Shown here: positions 46,648 to 57,639 of the stretch, piece by piece
Numbering within the stretch: position 1 is the stretch's first letter
How the letters are laid out: each line of letters starts with the position of its first letter
From: Datisca glomerata
Lineage: Eukaryota > Streptophyta > Magnoliopsida > Cucurbitales > Datiscaceae
Direction: 5' to 3'
DNA length: 64,000 bases
Assembly (NCBI GenBank): GCA_003255025.1
Contig: QANY01004770.1
Span: 667,790 to 731,789 of the forward strand
Translations under genes and position numbers: made by a program
The notes under the pieces: model-generated
Told to the model about the DNA's origin: nothing
The model's input: only the letters and a program-made list of their open reading frames with translations
Databases searched by the model: none

Positions 46648-49225
46648 ATTCCGTGATCTGCTGATTGTATAAAGTCTCAATATGATCTCTATTCTGTTGC
46701 ATATTCAGGAACTAGAACCTATTTCTGAAGATTGACTTGCCAAAAAATTAATATTAAAAAAATCACAAAAATATAGCAAAAATTATAAAAAAAAAGGGTT
46801 GTCCTAGCCAAGTGGAGTGACTTGCATTGGATCTGAGCTAATATTATTTTTATGAGGAGCGGAAATGGCAAATGACAAAGGTCAACGATGCATTAGGATT
46901 TTGTGGCTTTATATATATAACTCAGCGTTGACTAAGAACTGCAGCTGCAGTTGTGATTTTGGCTAGGAAAAATTAAGAGAATTATTTAAAAAAAAAAAGG
47001 AATCGGTGTTGAGTTTGTGTTTTTTAATTCTTTTATGTAAATATCGATGTAAATACATGGAACTGATACATCTTAATTTTCTGTTGATTATATGTAAATA
47101 ACTATAAGAAAAAATGAATAATATTGATGTACATACATGAATGTCTGAGGTGCAAGAATTTTTTTTTTCTTTTTCTTGATGGAGACCAGTGTTTTTTTAC
47201 CAAGATCAACTTTTCTCCGTTACGTTTTTTTTTGTCAAAACATCCAAAATATTTATTTCAATAAAGAAAAATTTAGTCCTATAAATCGGTCAAAATATGA
47301 GAAAATTATCATTATTTTCTTTTGTTTTAGATTTACAATATTTTTGGAAGTTAGTGTATTTATTTTAACTTGTGAATATGAGAAAATTATCATTATTATT
47401 TTCTTTTGTTTTAGATTTACAATATTTTTGAAAGTTAGTGTTTTATTTTAACTTGTGAATATGAAAAAATTATCACTATCATTTTCTTTTGTTTTAGATT
47501 TACAATATTTTTGAAAATTAGTGTATTTATTTTAATGTTAAATGTGTTTGAAGCATAGTTAAATGTGCTAGTAGAAAAGTTGTTTTGCACGCGTTAAAGA
47601 ATTTTCAAAAATTATAAAATAAGTTTTATAATTAAAACTATGCTTCACACCCCCCCCCCCAAAAAAAATTTCTCAAAGAAACAAGTAAAAAGAGATCAAT
47701 CTTATTTGTCATAAAAATTCAAATAGGTCATGCATTATCTTAAGATGATGAATTATTTACAAGAGTTTTTAATTAAAGATGATAAATTATCTACAAGAAT
47801 TTTTAATTAAATAACGCGCGATCCTAACAAATTTATGTCGTAAAATAAGATGAAAAGAAACTAAGAAATAAATTATTTGAGAAGAAAAAATTAAATAGGA
47901 TAAATTATTTTACTATGAATAATGAACATTAAAAATTATTACATGTATTATAAAACTAAGAAAATCATGGGTTCGAATAATGATTCGACTAAACACAAAA
48001 ACTCTTACAAATAGATAATTATTCATTGTTATTGACTGAAATAATGTTTATGATATAAGAATCTCTAAGATATTATACATGATCATTCACATTTCTAATA
48101 ACATAGTAATATAAAATAAAAAAAATTATAAAATATTAGTAGAACAATAGTAAGTGAATAAAATTATAAATGAATTAAATAAAAAAAACTTATATTTATT
48201 TAGTATAAAAATAATTATTGATTTATTAGGTATTGGAAACCTCCAAAATTGGAGGGTACGTGGATTCTCACAATTTTTGCAAATAACTTATATTTATTTT
48301 ACCTAATTTGTGATTTCTCTTCTTTCTCATCTCAACAACTTTTATCTAAAAGGATAAAATTGAAAATTTGTTAATAATTTTAAAACATTCTCTTGCATAG
48401 TACTAACAATTGTAATACTTATCAAATAAAATAATTTTAATATTTCAGATATCTTATATTTTCACAATTATATATTCCAACAATCTTATTCTAGAAATCT
48501 TGTATCCTTAATATTATATGAAACGACCTCTTAATGGACATTTTCTAACTCAGGACAAGTGCACATCCGCGTTAATACCTTAAGCGCAATTAGAGATTCA
48601 AAATTATATCGAGCCGTTCAAACTAATATGAAATGAACCGAAAAAATACTAGTTGGGTCATTTTTTTAGTTCTCTATGGTTCAATTAAATTCAACTTTGT
48701 TAAAAATTAAAATTTTGATTTGGTTCAAAAAAATTCATCAAATTTCAAACCAAACGAGTTGGAACTTTAATTTGAAGATTATAAATCATGAGAATCATAC
48801 TGAACTCATATATCATTCACGGTTCATTGTTTGATATTCAACGAATTGAAACTTTCACTTTAGTTCGATTTTTAGTTAAAACTAAACCAAACCGTAAATT
48901 CTCAATAGAAATGACACATCACCTTGCTACCAAATAAACTCCTTGTTTGTTCTCATACGGAAAATCATTCCAATCAAATAAAAACATGTGTCTAAAAAAA
49001 CAAATAAACAAAATTCTCCAAACATTAAGAACAATGAAGGTGATCTGTTGTTTGCCTGAAAAAGGAAGGCGGGAATTTAGTTGGAAAAAGGAAGGCAACA
49101 ACTTTAACGGTGAAGATCCTCTTCATTCCAAAAGAGAAAGCCAACCTGTCAAACTACAGAAACTAACAACGTGCCCACTTCATTTCATTGAAGAGCCCTT
49201 TCCCACGAGCTTCTAATGCCTCCTC
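46648..49225. other. Intergenic, repeats only
   Basis: AT-rich. It contains the 82-bp tandem repeat at 47296-47535 and, at about 48604-48905, a decayed segment with GGTTCGGTT-like words (AACCAAACCG) of the MITE type found elsewhere here. The short frames near 48947-49216 have no domain. Confidence 0.45.
47296..47535. repeat. Three-copy ~82-bp tandem repeat
   Basis: Units start near 47298, 47380 and 47463 with GA(G/A)AAAATTATCA and share CTTTTGTTTTAGATTTACAA and AGTTAGTGT(AT)TTATTTTAA. Confidence 0.85.
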
Positions 49226-49390
49226 CACCTATAAACCAGCCGTTCTCTTCTCTCCTCCATCTCTGCTTCCTTTCCTTTCATCAGATTTTGATTCTCTTTT
49301 TCCTCAACACCCATCATCATGATCATAGTCCTCGTCGTTTCTCTCTGATGGTTAATGCGTTTTGCTTTTCTCTTGAGATAGAGAGAGACA
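49226..49390 (+). promoter_or_regulatory. NET2 proximal promoter and 5' UTR
   Basis: A TATA-like CCTATAAACC at 49229-49238 lies about 155 bp before the start codon, followed by pyrimidine-rich leader. The UTR ends GAGAGAGACA before ATG. Confidence 0.5.
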
Positions 49391-52300
49391 ATGTTGCAGA
49401 GGGCAGCAAGCAATGCTTATTCATGGTGGTGGGCTAGCCACATCAGGACGAAGCAGTCAAAATGGCTGGAGCACAACCTCCAAGGTTTGTTTGTTGATTT
49501 ATTACTGTGAAATTTTTGCTGATTTCATTTTCATCTACATTGGGTCTTCTTCGCCTCTTGATTTTCCAATTCTTTCTTACTGTCTTTAGAATTTCCTTTT
49601 TACCCTATATTTTTTCCCTTCTCCATTGTTTGTAAGTGACAAATATAATTGACATCGAATTACAAACAACCCTGCATTACATCGTGATTTATCAAATTTT
49701 CATCATTTTCGTGATCTGTACAAGCTTAAACTCTTGATCATCCCCACAAATTTTCATCATTTTCGTGATCTGTACAAGCTTCCCATGAAAATTTGTGGGG
49801 ATGATTAAGAATTTAGCTAGATTTAGAACACCAATTACATGAAAATGATGAAAATTTGTGGGGATGATCAAGAGTTTAACTAGCTATATTTAGAACACCA
49901 ATTACATGAAAAGTGAAGATCATGGAGGCTATGTTTGGATATTGGAAAATATAGAGGAAAAAAAAAGAGTAAGAATACGATGAATTGGAAGAAAATGGAA
50001 GAGTAATATTTTAAGTAGTGAAAATCTACTTTTATTCTCTTCATTTTCCAAGAATTCGAAACCATGGAAAAATAACCCTCTATAACATTGTTTCTTTTTT
50101 CATTCTAAATTTCAAGGTCCAAACATGGTATAACTGTCTTTCATTCTAAATTTCAAGCTCCAAATATCTCCTTTGTATTATTTCATTGAAGAAGTCAGCA
50201 GATAAATGAAGCTTTCCTCATCAGTGAGATTGCATTTTCCTTTTTTTAAAAGGCAATTCAGAATAGAGTGGTTCTTCACATATATCTTGTAATTGCAGAC
50301 ATGGAGGAGAAGGTCAATAGCATGCTAAGAATCATAGACGATGATGGTGATTCCTTTGCACAAAGGGCCGAAATGTATTACAGGAAGAGGCCAGAACTCG
50401 TAGGCCACGTTGAAGAATCGTTTAGGGCATACCGAGCTTTAGCAGAGAGATACGACCTTCTTTCAAAGGAGCTACAGAGTGCCAATCGTACCATTGCCTC
50501 GGTATTTCCCGAACGAGTTCAGTATTCAATTGAAGATGAAGAAGAAGAAGAAGCTGAAGTATCCCTTTCTTCCAATGATTCTGACCAACTCTATGTGAAT
50601 TCATCTGTTACGCCCAAAACAGGCATACCAAAAGCTCCAAAGTTTCCAAAGAAAGATTTCAGGAGCCCATCTATGTTTCGGAAGGAGCCACTGAAGAGAA
50701 CAAGTTCAGCAAAGGCTGCTGAAAAATCAGGGCTGAGTAAACCTGAGGCACTAGAAGAAATTGACAAACTTCAGAAAGAAATTCTGACTCTACAAACTGA
50801 AAAGGAGTTTGTAAAGAGCTTATACGAACGTGGATGCGAGAAATATTGGGAAATTGAAAACCATATAACAGATATGCAAAAAAGAGTTAGCAGCTTACAA
50901 GATGAGTTTGGTATTGGCACTGTTATTGAAGATAATGAAGCTCGAACACTTATGGCTGCAACCGCTCTCAAATCATGTCAAGAGACATTGGTTAAGTTGC
51001 AGGAGAAACAGGAAGGATCAGCTGAAGAGGCAAGAGTTGAATTTTCCACGATTCAGGAAGTGAACAAGAAGTTTGAGACTCTAAAGAATGAGTTATTTTC
51101 GAAGAAAAGAGAGCAGCATGAGGTAATAATATCCGAGGAGCCTGAGGAAGTGAGCAGAAGAACAGATCCTAAAATCTCAGACCAACAGCTTGCTAATTCA
51201 GATAATATTAACGAACATATTGAAGTTAATTCAGAGGGATCCCTCACAGTTATTCGATTGGCAGAGAAAGTGGATGAACTTGTGAATAAAGTTGTGAGCC
51301 TGGAAATTGAGGTTTCTTCACAGACGGCTTTGGTAAAGCAATTAAAATCAGAAACGGATGTACTTCAAATGCATGTAAGGAGCTTGGAAGAGGACAAGGA
51401 GACTCTGATGGAAAGTTCAGACAATCTGAACAACAAGTTTAAAAAATTGGAGGAGGAATTAATCAGGGTGAAAAATCTCAACCAAAGAGTGGAAAACCGA
51501 CACAACAACCTTCAATCCCACTTCACAGAAGCGGCCTGTAATCTTGATCACCTCTCCAGGAACTTAAAAAGCATGAAGTTGGAAGAGGAGGTGGAGAACA
51601 CTGTATTTTTCCATGATGTAACAGTGGAAAGAGAATCTGAGACACAAACTGATAATCAGGCTCCTGACAATGACTCCGTGCTCACAAACGATTCCAGAAT
51701 GGAAAAAGAAGGGGACAAAGATGATGATAATCCAACACTTGCTAATCCTCTCGAGGCTCAAGAAGAAAACCACTGGAACAATACAAAACCAGAGGAAACA
51801 GGGAAGCAGGAGAAGAACGATAACCAAGAGGAGACACTGAATAGTCAACTTGAATTGGAGCAGCAGGAATGGGTACCGGGGGGGGAAAAAAATAAACCCA
51901 ACCTTAGAGAGCTGTTCTTAAAGGGACTGGAGGAGAGAGAGAAGATTCTTTTGGAGGAGTACACTTCAGTTCTCCATGACTATAAAGATGTAAGAAACAA
52001 GCTGAGCGAAGTCGAACAGAAAAACCGGGATAGCGTCTTTGAATTGGCAATGCAGGTAAGAGAACTGAAAAATATCATTTCCTATAAGGATGAAGAGCTA
52101 AAGTCATTGCAGAGAAAGGTAAGCTTTAGACAAACAAATCTAGATTTTACTGCTACAAACACGAATCAAGAAGATACCCCAGAAAATGTAACCGATGCAG
52201 CTAGCTCCCTCTACTTCCACACTCCATCTCCAAGTCTCAATCAAGAGTCAATTGCAGATTCATTTGGTGAAGAAAGTCTAAGCGAAAAAATCGAAGAAAC

Positions 52301-53081
52301 GCCAGAAAATCTGATAAGCTCTCTTAAAAAGGAGACGGGGAAAAAGATGAGGCTTGATCAGCTTATGAAACTCGGTTCCATACCAACGATTGAAGAAAAA
52401 TTACGTTCAGATATAGATGATCTCCTTCAGGAGAACCTGGAATTCTGGCTGCGATTTAGCACCTCGGTTCATCAGATGCAAAAGTTCCAGACTTCAATCC
52501 ACGATTTGCACGAAGAGTTGTTAAAGCTGAAGGACAACAACAAGAAACAACCTGTACAATCGGATGTCAGGCCAATATACAGACACCTGAGAGAGATACA
52601 GACTGAATTATCGCTTTGGTTGGAACATAGTGCAGTACTTCAAGATGAGTTGAAGAGCAGATTTTCTTCCCTGTGCAAAATTCAAGATGAGATATCAAGA
52701 CTCTCGAGTGTAGCTTCGGGAGTAGGAAAGGCAGAGCTTAGTGAATATACAGCTGCAAAGTTTCAAGGTGAAGTCCTAAACATGAAACAGGAAAACAACA
52801 AGATTGGAGATGAGCTACAAGCGGGTCTAAATCGGGTGAGAGGGTTGCAGGCTCAAATTGAGAAGACGTTGGTGAAACTTGACGAAGAACTAGGAATTTC
52901 AGCATCAAAAAACAATCACTCCCACATGAGAAACTCAATAAGTAGGGCACGAATACCGTTGAGGTCTTTCTTGTTCGGGGTCAAATTGAAGAGACAGAAG
53001 CCATCAATCTTCTCTTGTGTGAATCCAGCACTACAAAAACAATATAGTGATTTAGCTGCTGGTCGAGTTCCACCTAGATGA
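49391..53081 (+). CDS. NET2: NETWORKED 2 (KIP1-like) actin-binding protein, 958 aa
   Basis: Exons 49391-49484 and 50299-53081 join within an Asp codon (LQ|DMEEKV). The N-terminal NAB domain (about residues 10-90) has WWWASHIRTKQSKWLEHNL, DDDGDSFAQRAEMYYRKRPE and FRAYRALAERYD; this domain is known to bind filamentous actin. An acidic linker and long Glu/Lys-rich coiled coils follow (about 160-240, 330-450 and 550-640). The KIP1-type block EENLEFWLRFST-like near 745-775 (LQENLEFWLRFSTSVHQMQK) and a basic C-terminus complete it. Length fits the NET2 group, which acts in pollen and pollen tubes, linking actin to the plasma membrane and to pollen receptor kinases. The subgroup (A-D) is not resolved here. 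An in-frame extension upstream of 50299 has no ATG, and the NAB N-terminus requires exon 1. Confidence 0.93.
49728..49877. repeat. Perfect 36-bp inverted repeat in NET2 intron 1, plus direct copies
   Basis: 49728-49763 and 49842-49877 are exact reverse complements (both contain CATCCCCACAAATTTTCATC or its complement). In between, and just to the left at 49693-49727, partial direct copies of TTTTCATCATTTTCGTGATC and GTACAAGCTT occur. A further copy of TTAGAACACCAATTACATGA flanks the right arm. Confidence 0.95.
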
Positions 53082-53313
53082 GCTCTACGGTGAATGTGAT
53101 CATCCAATCGTAACAGAAGAAGGGTCTTGTGGTTGATCTTGGTAGCCTTCAACGACTTCTGCAGAGAGATAAGATCTTTTATAGAATTTTACTTTTTTTC
53201 TGTGAATGTGATCCTCGTGTATAAATTACATGTTGTTTGTTCTTTACATAATACATACATATCTCTGACTCTCAGTCCTCTTATTCCAAATCTTCTCAAC
53301 TACTTTGAATATG

Positions 53314-53576
53314 CTATGGAATTGTGACACATAGAGAGATGTGACACCCGTTAAATGAGTATAGGACAAGACGATACGCGTCAGAGTAACGCAAACAAAC
53401 AGAGGAACCACGGTGAAAGTCATCGAGCGTAGTCATCTTCTCAGTTCGAGCTTATGAATCAGTCCACTACTTTCACCGCGGTTCCCCTGTTCAGTTGGGT
53501 TACTTTGACGTATTGTCTTCTCCTCTCGATTCTCGTTTAATCATGACGCATCTCTTTATGTATCGTAATTCCATAG
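53314..53576. repeat. 263-bp foldback element 3' of NET2
   Basis: The two arms (about 53314-53425 and 53465-53576) pair over some 110 bp with mismatches. The ends are CTATGGAATT and AATTCCATAG, and inner blocks such as GTAAC, GGAACCNCGGTGAAAGT pair. TATG lies directly on each side (53310-53313 and 53577-53580), which fits a target duplication. It may be a foldback MITE or, less likely, a young MIRNA-like hairpin. It starts 233 bp after the NET2 stop, so it may be in the 3' UTR. Confidence 0.8.
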
Positions 53577-53826
53577 TATGGGCAAAATGATGTCTTTACA
53601 ACCACAATGTCCATGAGGCCATTGAACTGTCAATCTTATCATAAACAAGCATCAAAGAATCAGAAATTCAGGTTTCAACCATAACGTCCTTGGTATGCAT
53701 ATCTTAAGAAAAGTTTATTATTGTTTATTTAAATATAATTTAATTTCCTTGATGCATTGAAAAAATATATTTCTTATGTACATTATTGGCATTGTTATAA
53801 TTATGAAAGTTATCTTTTAGAGTCAA

Positions 53827-55429
53827 TGTAACGTCCCGATTCTCGAGTGTTAAACATGCTTGAAATTTCAAGATTTAAAAATTTCTCAATTCAATTAAAA
53901 TCCTAATTTGAGAAAATCCCTAAATTGGAAACCCTAATTTTGCCCTAATTTTGCACCTTAAATAGCGGAAGCATAAAATTTATTTTAAAATAATATTAAC
54001 CCATTAAACTGAAATAAATGATTCATTAAACTGTAATAAAGTGAAGCACGAAAATCCATATGACATGAAAGATTAAACATAAATATTCATAAATATATGA
54101 AAATAACTGAAATCATAATTAAATTTAAAAATCATAATCGTGCTTGCTATGACAGTCCCTCATTCTTGCTGCTCACCATCATCTGCAACACAATCATCTA
54201 TGGGGGTGAGTATTAAAAATACTCAGTAAATAAATTCACATACTAATGAGTTTCACATGACATAAATGTAAACATATAACTCATGCAAATTTATTTCACA
54301 CGTTCATAGGTCACATAAAATACTTGTAACAACACACCGATTTCATGATTAACATATAACTTGAACTTGTACTTATACATGCCAATACTTATACTTGCTT
54401 GATCATAACCCGACTAGACATAGCCCTCGATTAACAACCTAACCCGAACTGTTTCACAACTTCAACTTGAACTTGTAACACGAACGTGAACATGACAGAT
54501 TGAGTGTCCTGAAACTTGATGTCACTTAAGGTTATCTGAACCTCAAGGACGCTAACATGAATATGGTGACACCCAACTGTATAACTTGATAACATGACGT
54601 GAATAATCTGGTTACTTGATAACCAATGGACATGACTAAGTCTACTTCTTGTTTACTTACTTTTTACATGAATTAATGTTCATATTTCACGTTATCACAT
54701 ATACATAAGTAAACATATAACTTGTTCATGAACATAAATACATAACTAGGACATGTATAACTCAAAATATAATCATACATAACATGGTAAATAATTTCAT
54801 CATAATATGGAAAACAAATAAAATACTTGATCATAAGATTGAACATAAAGAAATAATAAAACAATTTCACATTATATATTCTACACTTATAACATATGAA
54901 CCGAATTATTATCTAAATCTACTTACCTGGATTCGCTACGAATCAAATTCAACAACTAATGACCTGAAAACCAAGGATCCCAGATCATAAAAAATTCATA
55001 TAATATCTACAATTATTAAAATAACTAAGCGAGGTTGGGAACAGATGGAAACCACAACGGGTGAAATTATCAAATGGTTTAAAACGATTCAACAAGGTTC
55101 GGGTGGTTTGAATTGGTTCGGTTCTGCTGTTTTGGGCCAGTTCGGTCTGGTCGGGTTGAACTGGTCTAGTCTGACTGAACCGGTTCAGCCTGGTCTGGTT
55201 TGAATGAACTGGTCCGGTTCAGGTGGACCGATTCAAAAGAAGGGGAAAAATAAAAAAGGGAGACAAAGAAGAGAGGGAGGGGAGAGAGATGCAACAGGGG
55301 GATGAAGGAGAGAGAGAAATAGAACAGAGAGGGGGAGAGAGAGACGAACAGCGAGGGGGGAGAGAGAGACAGAACAGAGAGGGGGAGACGAAGGAGAGAG
55401 AGACAGAACAGAGAGGGGGAAGGAGACGA

Positions 55430-55468
<39 letters not shown>

Positions 55469-55544
55469 GCATAGAGAAGAGGAAGAGAGAGAGACAGAAC
55501 AGAGAGGGGGAAAGAGAGGGAGAGACAGAATAGAGAGGGGGGAA

Positions 55545-55585
<41 letters not shown>

Positions 55586-56171
55586 AGAGAGGGGGGAGAG
55601 AATAGAAAGGGGGAGACGAAGGGGAGAGAGAGAGACTAAATAGATAGGGGGAATGAGATGAAAAGGAGGGAGAGAGACGTATAGAGAGGGGGGAGAGAGA
55701 GACATAACAGAGAGAGGGAGAGAGAGAGACAGAACAGAGAGGGGGAAGGAGAGAGACAGAACAGAGAGGGGGAAGGAGAGAGAGAGAGATAAAACAGAGA
55801 GGGAGAGAGTAAGAGAGACAGAATAGAGAGGGGGAGAGAGTGAGAGATATAATAGAGAGGGGGAGAGAGGGAGACAAAACCGAGAGGGGGGAGAGAGAGA
55901 CAAAACAAGAAATCATTTACCTTGATTAATGGAGGATAGTTGTTGAAGAAGAAACTAAATGAAGTAGAGATGTGCAGTCATATAAAAAGGGGAGATAGAA
56001 TTGTAGGTGGTTACAAGGATTAGCTGAGATAACAAAAGAGAGATTTGGGGGAAAATGGTTGAGAGAGAACACAAAGGAAATAAATAGGGTGACTTATAGT
56101 GTAAGTGCATATATGATGTGAGTGAGTTTTAAATTACAAAAATATCATTTATTAAATACTTGTGTATTACA
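53827..56171. mobile_element. Solo LTR B (2345 bp), same family as solo LTR A
   Basis: It starts TGTAACGTCCCGATTCTCG and ends TGTGTATTACA, with the duplication GTCAA directly on both sides (53822-53826 and 56172-56176). Long stretches align with 26112-28271, including the GGGGTGAGTATTAAAA block and the anchor words TTGAACTTGTACTTATACATG. There is no coding region. It differs from copy A mainly in the AG-rich section, which is much longer here. Confidence 0.75.
55230..55915. repeat. AG-rich minisatellite in solo LTR B (~690 bp)
   Basis: The plus strand is nearly pure purine with C in repeated CAGAACAGAGAGGGGGA-type units of ~25-45 bp and (GA)n runs. On the minus strand this yields long Ser/Leu/Pro open frames that are not genes. 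The corresponding purine-rich stretch of solo LTR A is about 27573-27850. Confidence 0.9.
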
Positions 56172-56176
56172 GTCAA

Positions 56177-56830
56177 GCTTCAAGGGATAGAAACAAAAAG
56201 AATACCAAAAAGTGATAAATAACAAGTAAGATCAACAAATAAAAAATATATTCTAATAACAAATCATTAACATGCTTATATTTATAACAGATCTGCAACA
56301 ATAAAGCAGGAGATTTGGCTGAAAATGAAGGGTAAATCCTTGATGAGGAAGGTAATGAATTTACAATCATCACAACTTCAAATTTGAAAACCAACTTATT
56401 GTTGGGTGTTGTTAATGCACAAAATTTGGTCAAGCCCCAAAGAAATATAGTTCGCTTATTCCAGATGGGCCCGAGGCAAAACACCGGTCAAATACGCTGG
56501 TATAAATACTTGTAAAGCCCACTACTCATGATTCAAATGATATGCACAAGTCTAATTAGCTAAAATAAGAAGTCCTATGGAACCCAACCTGGGTTACACA
56601 TGATAAATGCCCAAAGTGACAAAAAGGGATCATGTCCGGATAAGCCTACACAAAACCTACTATTCAACTTCTTCTCCAAGCACTTAAGGAAAAATCAATG
56701 GCAGAATTACTCAAGCCCATAAATCAGCCCACGACCGAACAAAGTAGAATCCAAAGGAAAATTATATGAGAATAAAACCACGCAACATGTAGCTCAGGCC
56801 TTACGAAAAATGCATAAGCCCACATTGAAG
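56177..56830. other. Intergenic or repeat-derived, no gene seen
   Basis: No gene. The sequence 56480-56830 may belong to an older LTR element into which the second copia element inserted, because a similar style of sequence resumes at 61950. Confidence 0.35.
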
Positions 56831-57014
56831 TGTTGGAAAAGTGTCTAGATTTATTTTGTTTCTCTTTAAGAAATTTATTGTAATTATAAGACTTGTCCTT
56901 CTTCTTTGTATTGTTTCATTGTTTTCTTTCCTATCTAGGTTTCCTTTACTGTGAATATGTATTAGATGTAAATCATTGATTATAGAGAAGAAGTATAAAG
57001 AATTTTATTCTTCA
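56831..57014 (+). repeat. 5' LTR of the second copia element (184 bp)
   Basis: It aligns with 61769-61944. The PBS follows directly. Confidence 0.85.
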
Positions 57015-57639
57015 TGGTATCAGAACAAACATGTATCTAGAGTTTACTCTCTGATTTCTTTGTCTCTCTCTATCCCGGTGAACCTTGTTCATAGTTCTCA
57101 TCTCTAAACTTTCAACATGTTTCGTCAGAACCATCTCCTGCCGCTGACACCTTTACCGACGCAATCTCTTGTTCTTGGGGTTGTGCGACTTTCTCTCTCT
57201 GTTCTTTGGTTTATCCGTGAACAACATTCTCTCTCTGGCATGGTGCGACTCTCTCTATACTCTCTGGTCTGTCCGTCGATACTCTCTATGGGTCTCTTTT
57301 TATGACATATCTCTTCGGGTCTCTCTCTGCGATAGCTCTTTCTGGGTCTCTCTCGATGATATCTCTTCTTCCCTTCCTGCGTTATTAATGTGTTTTTCAG
57401 GTTGTTTGCCTTTTGTTTCTTCATTTACTTTTGGGTTGTGATATTAATTCTAGGGTTGTTGTTCGGTTTAGTATTGCTACTAGATTTGGAGTGGCTGCTG
57501 GGATTCAGATTCAGGTCTGTTTCTTTGGATTCCAGTATGTTTGGTTGTTGGGTTGTTTTTTATTTCTCGAGTTGGTATATTGGTCTTTTTTTCAGTGACC
57601 TAAAGAAAAAAAGGTCCAAAGTTACCTCTAATTCTGATT

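Noticed and set aside
50422..52950. Several minus-strand open frames within NET2
   Set aside because: They are shadows of the long NET2 coding exon, with no independent support.
53314..53576. Known microRNA gene
   Set aside because: The arms form a long hairpin but I recognise no known mature miRNA in it, and the TATG flanks favour a transposon.
55166..55916. Long open frames (up to 245 codons) on the minus strand
   Set aside because: Same cause in the AG minisatellite of solo LTR B: simple-sequence Ser/Leu/Pro translation.
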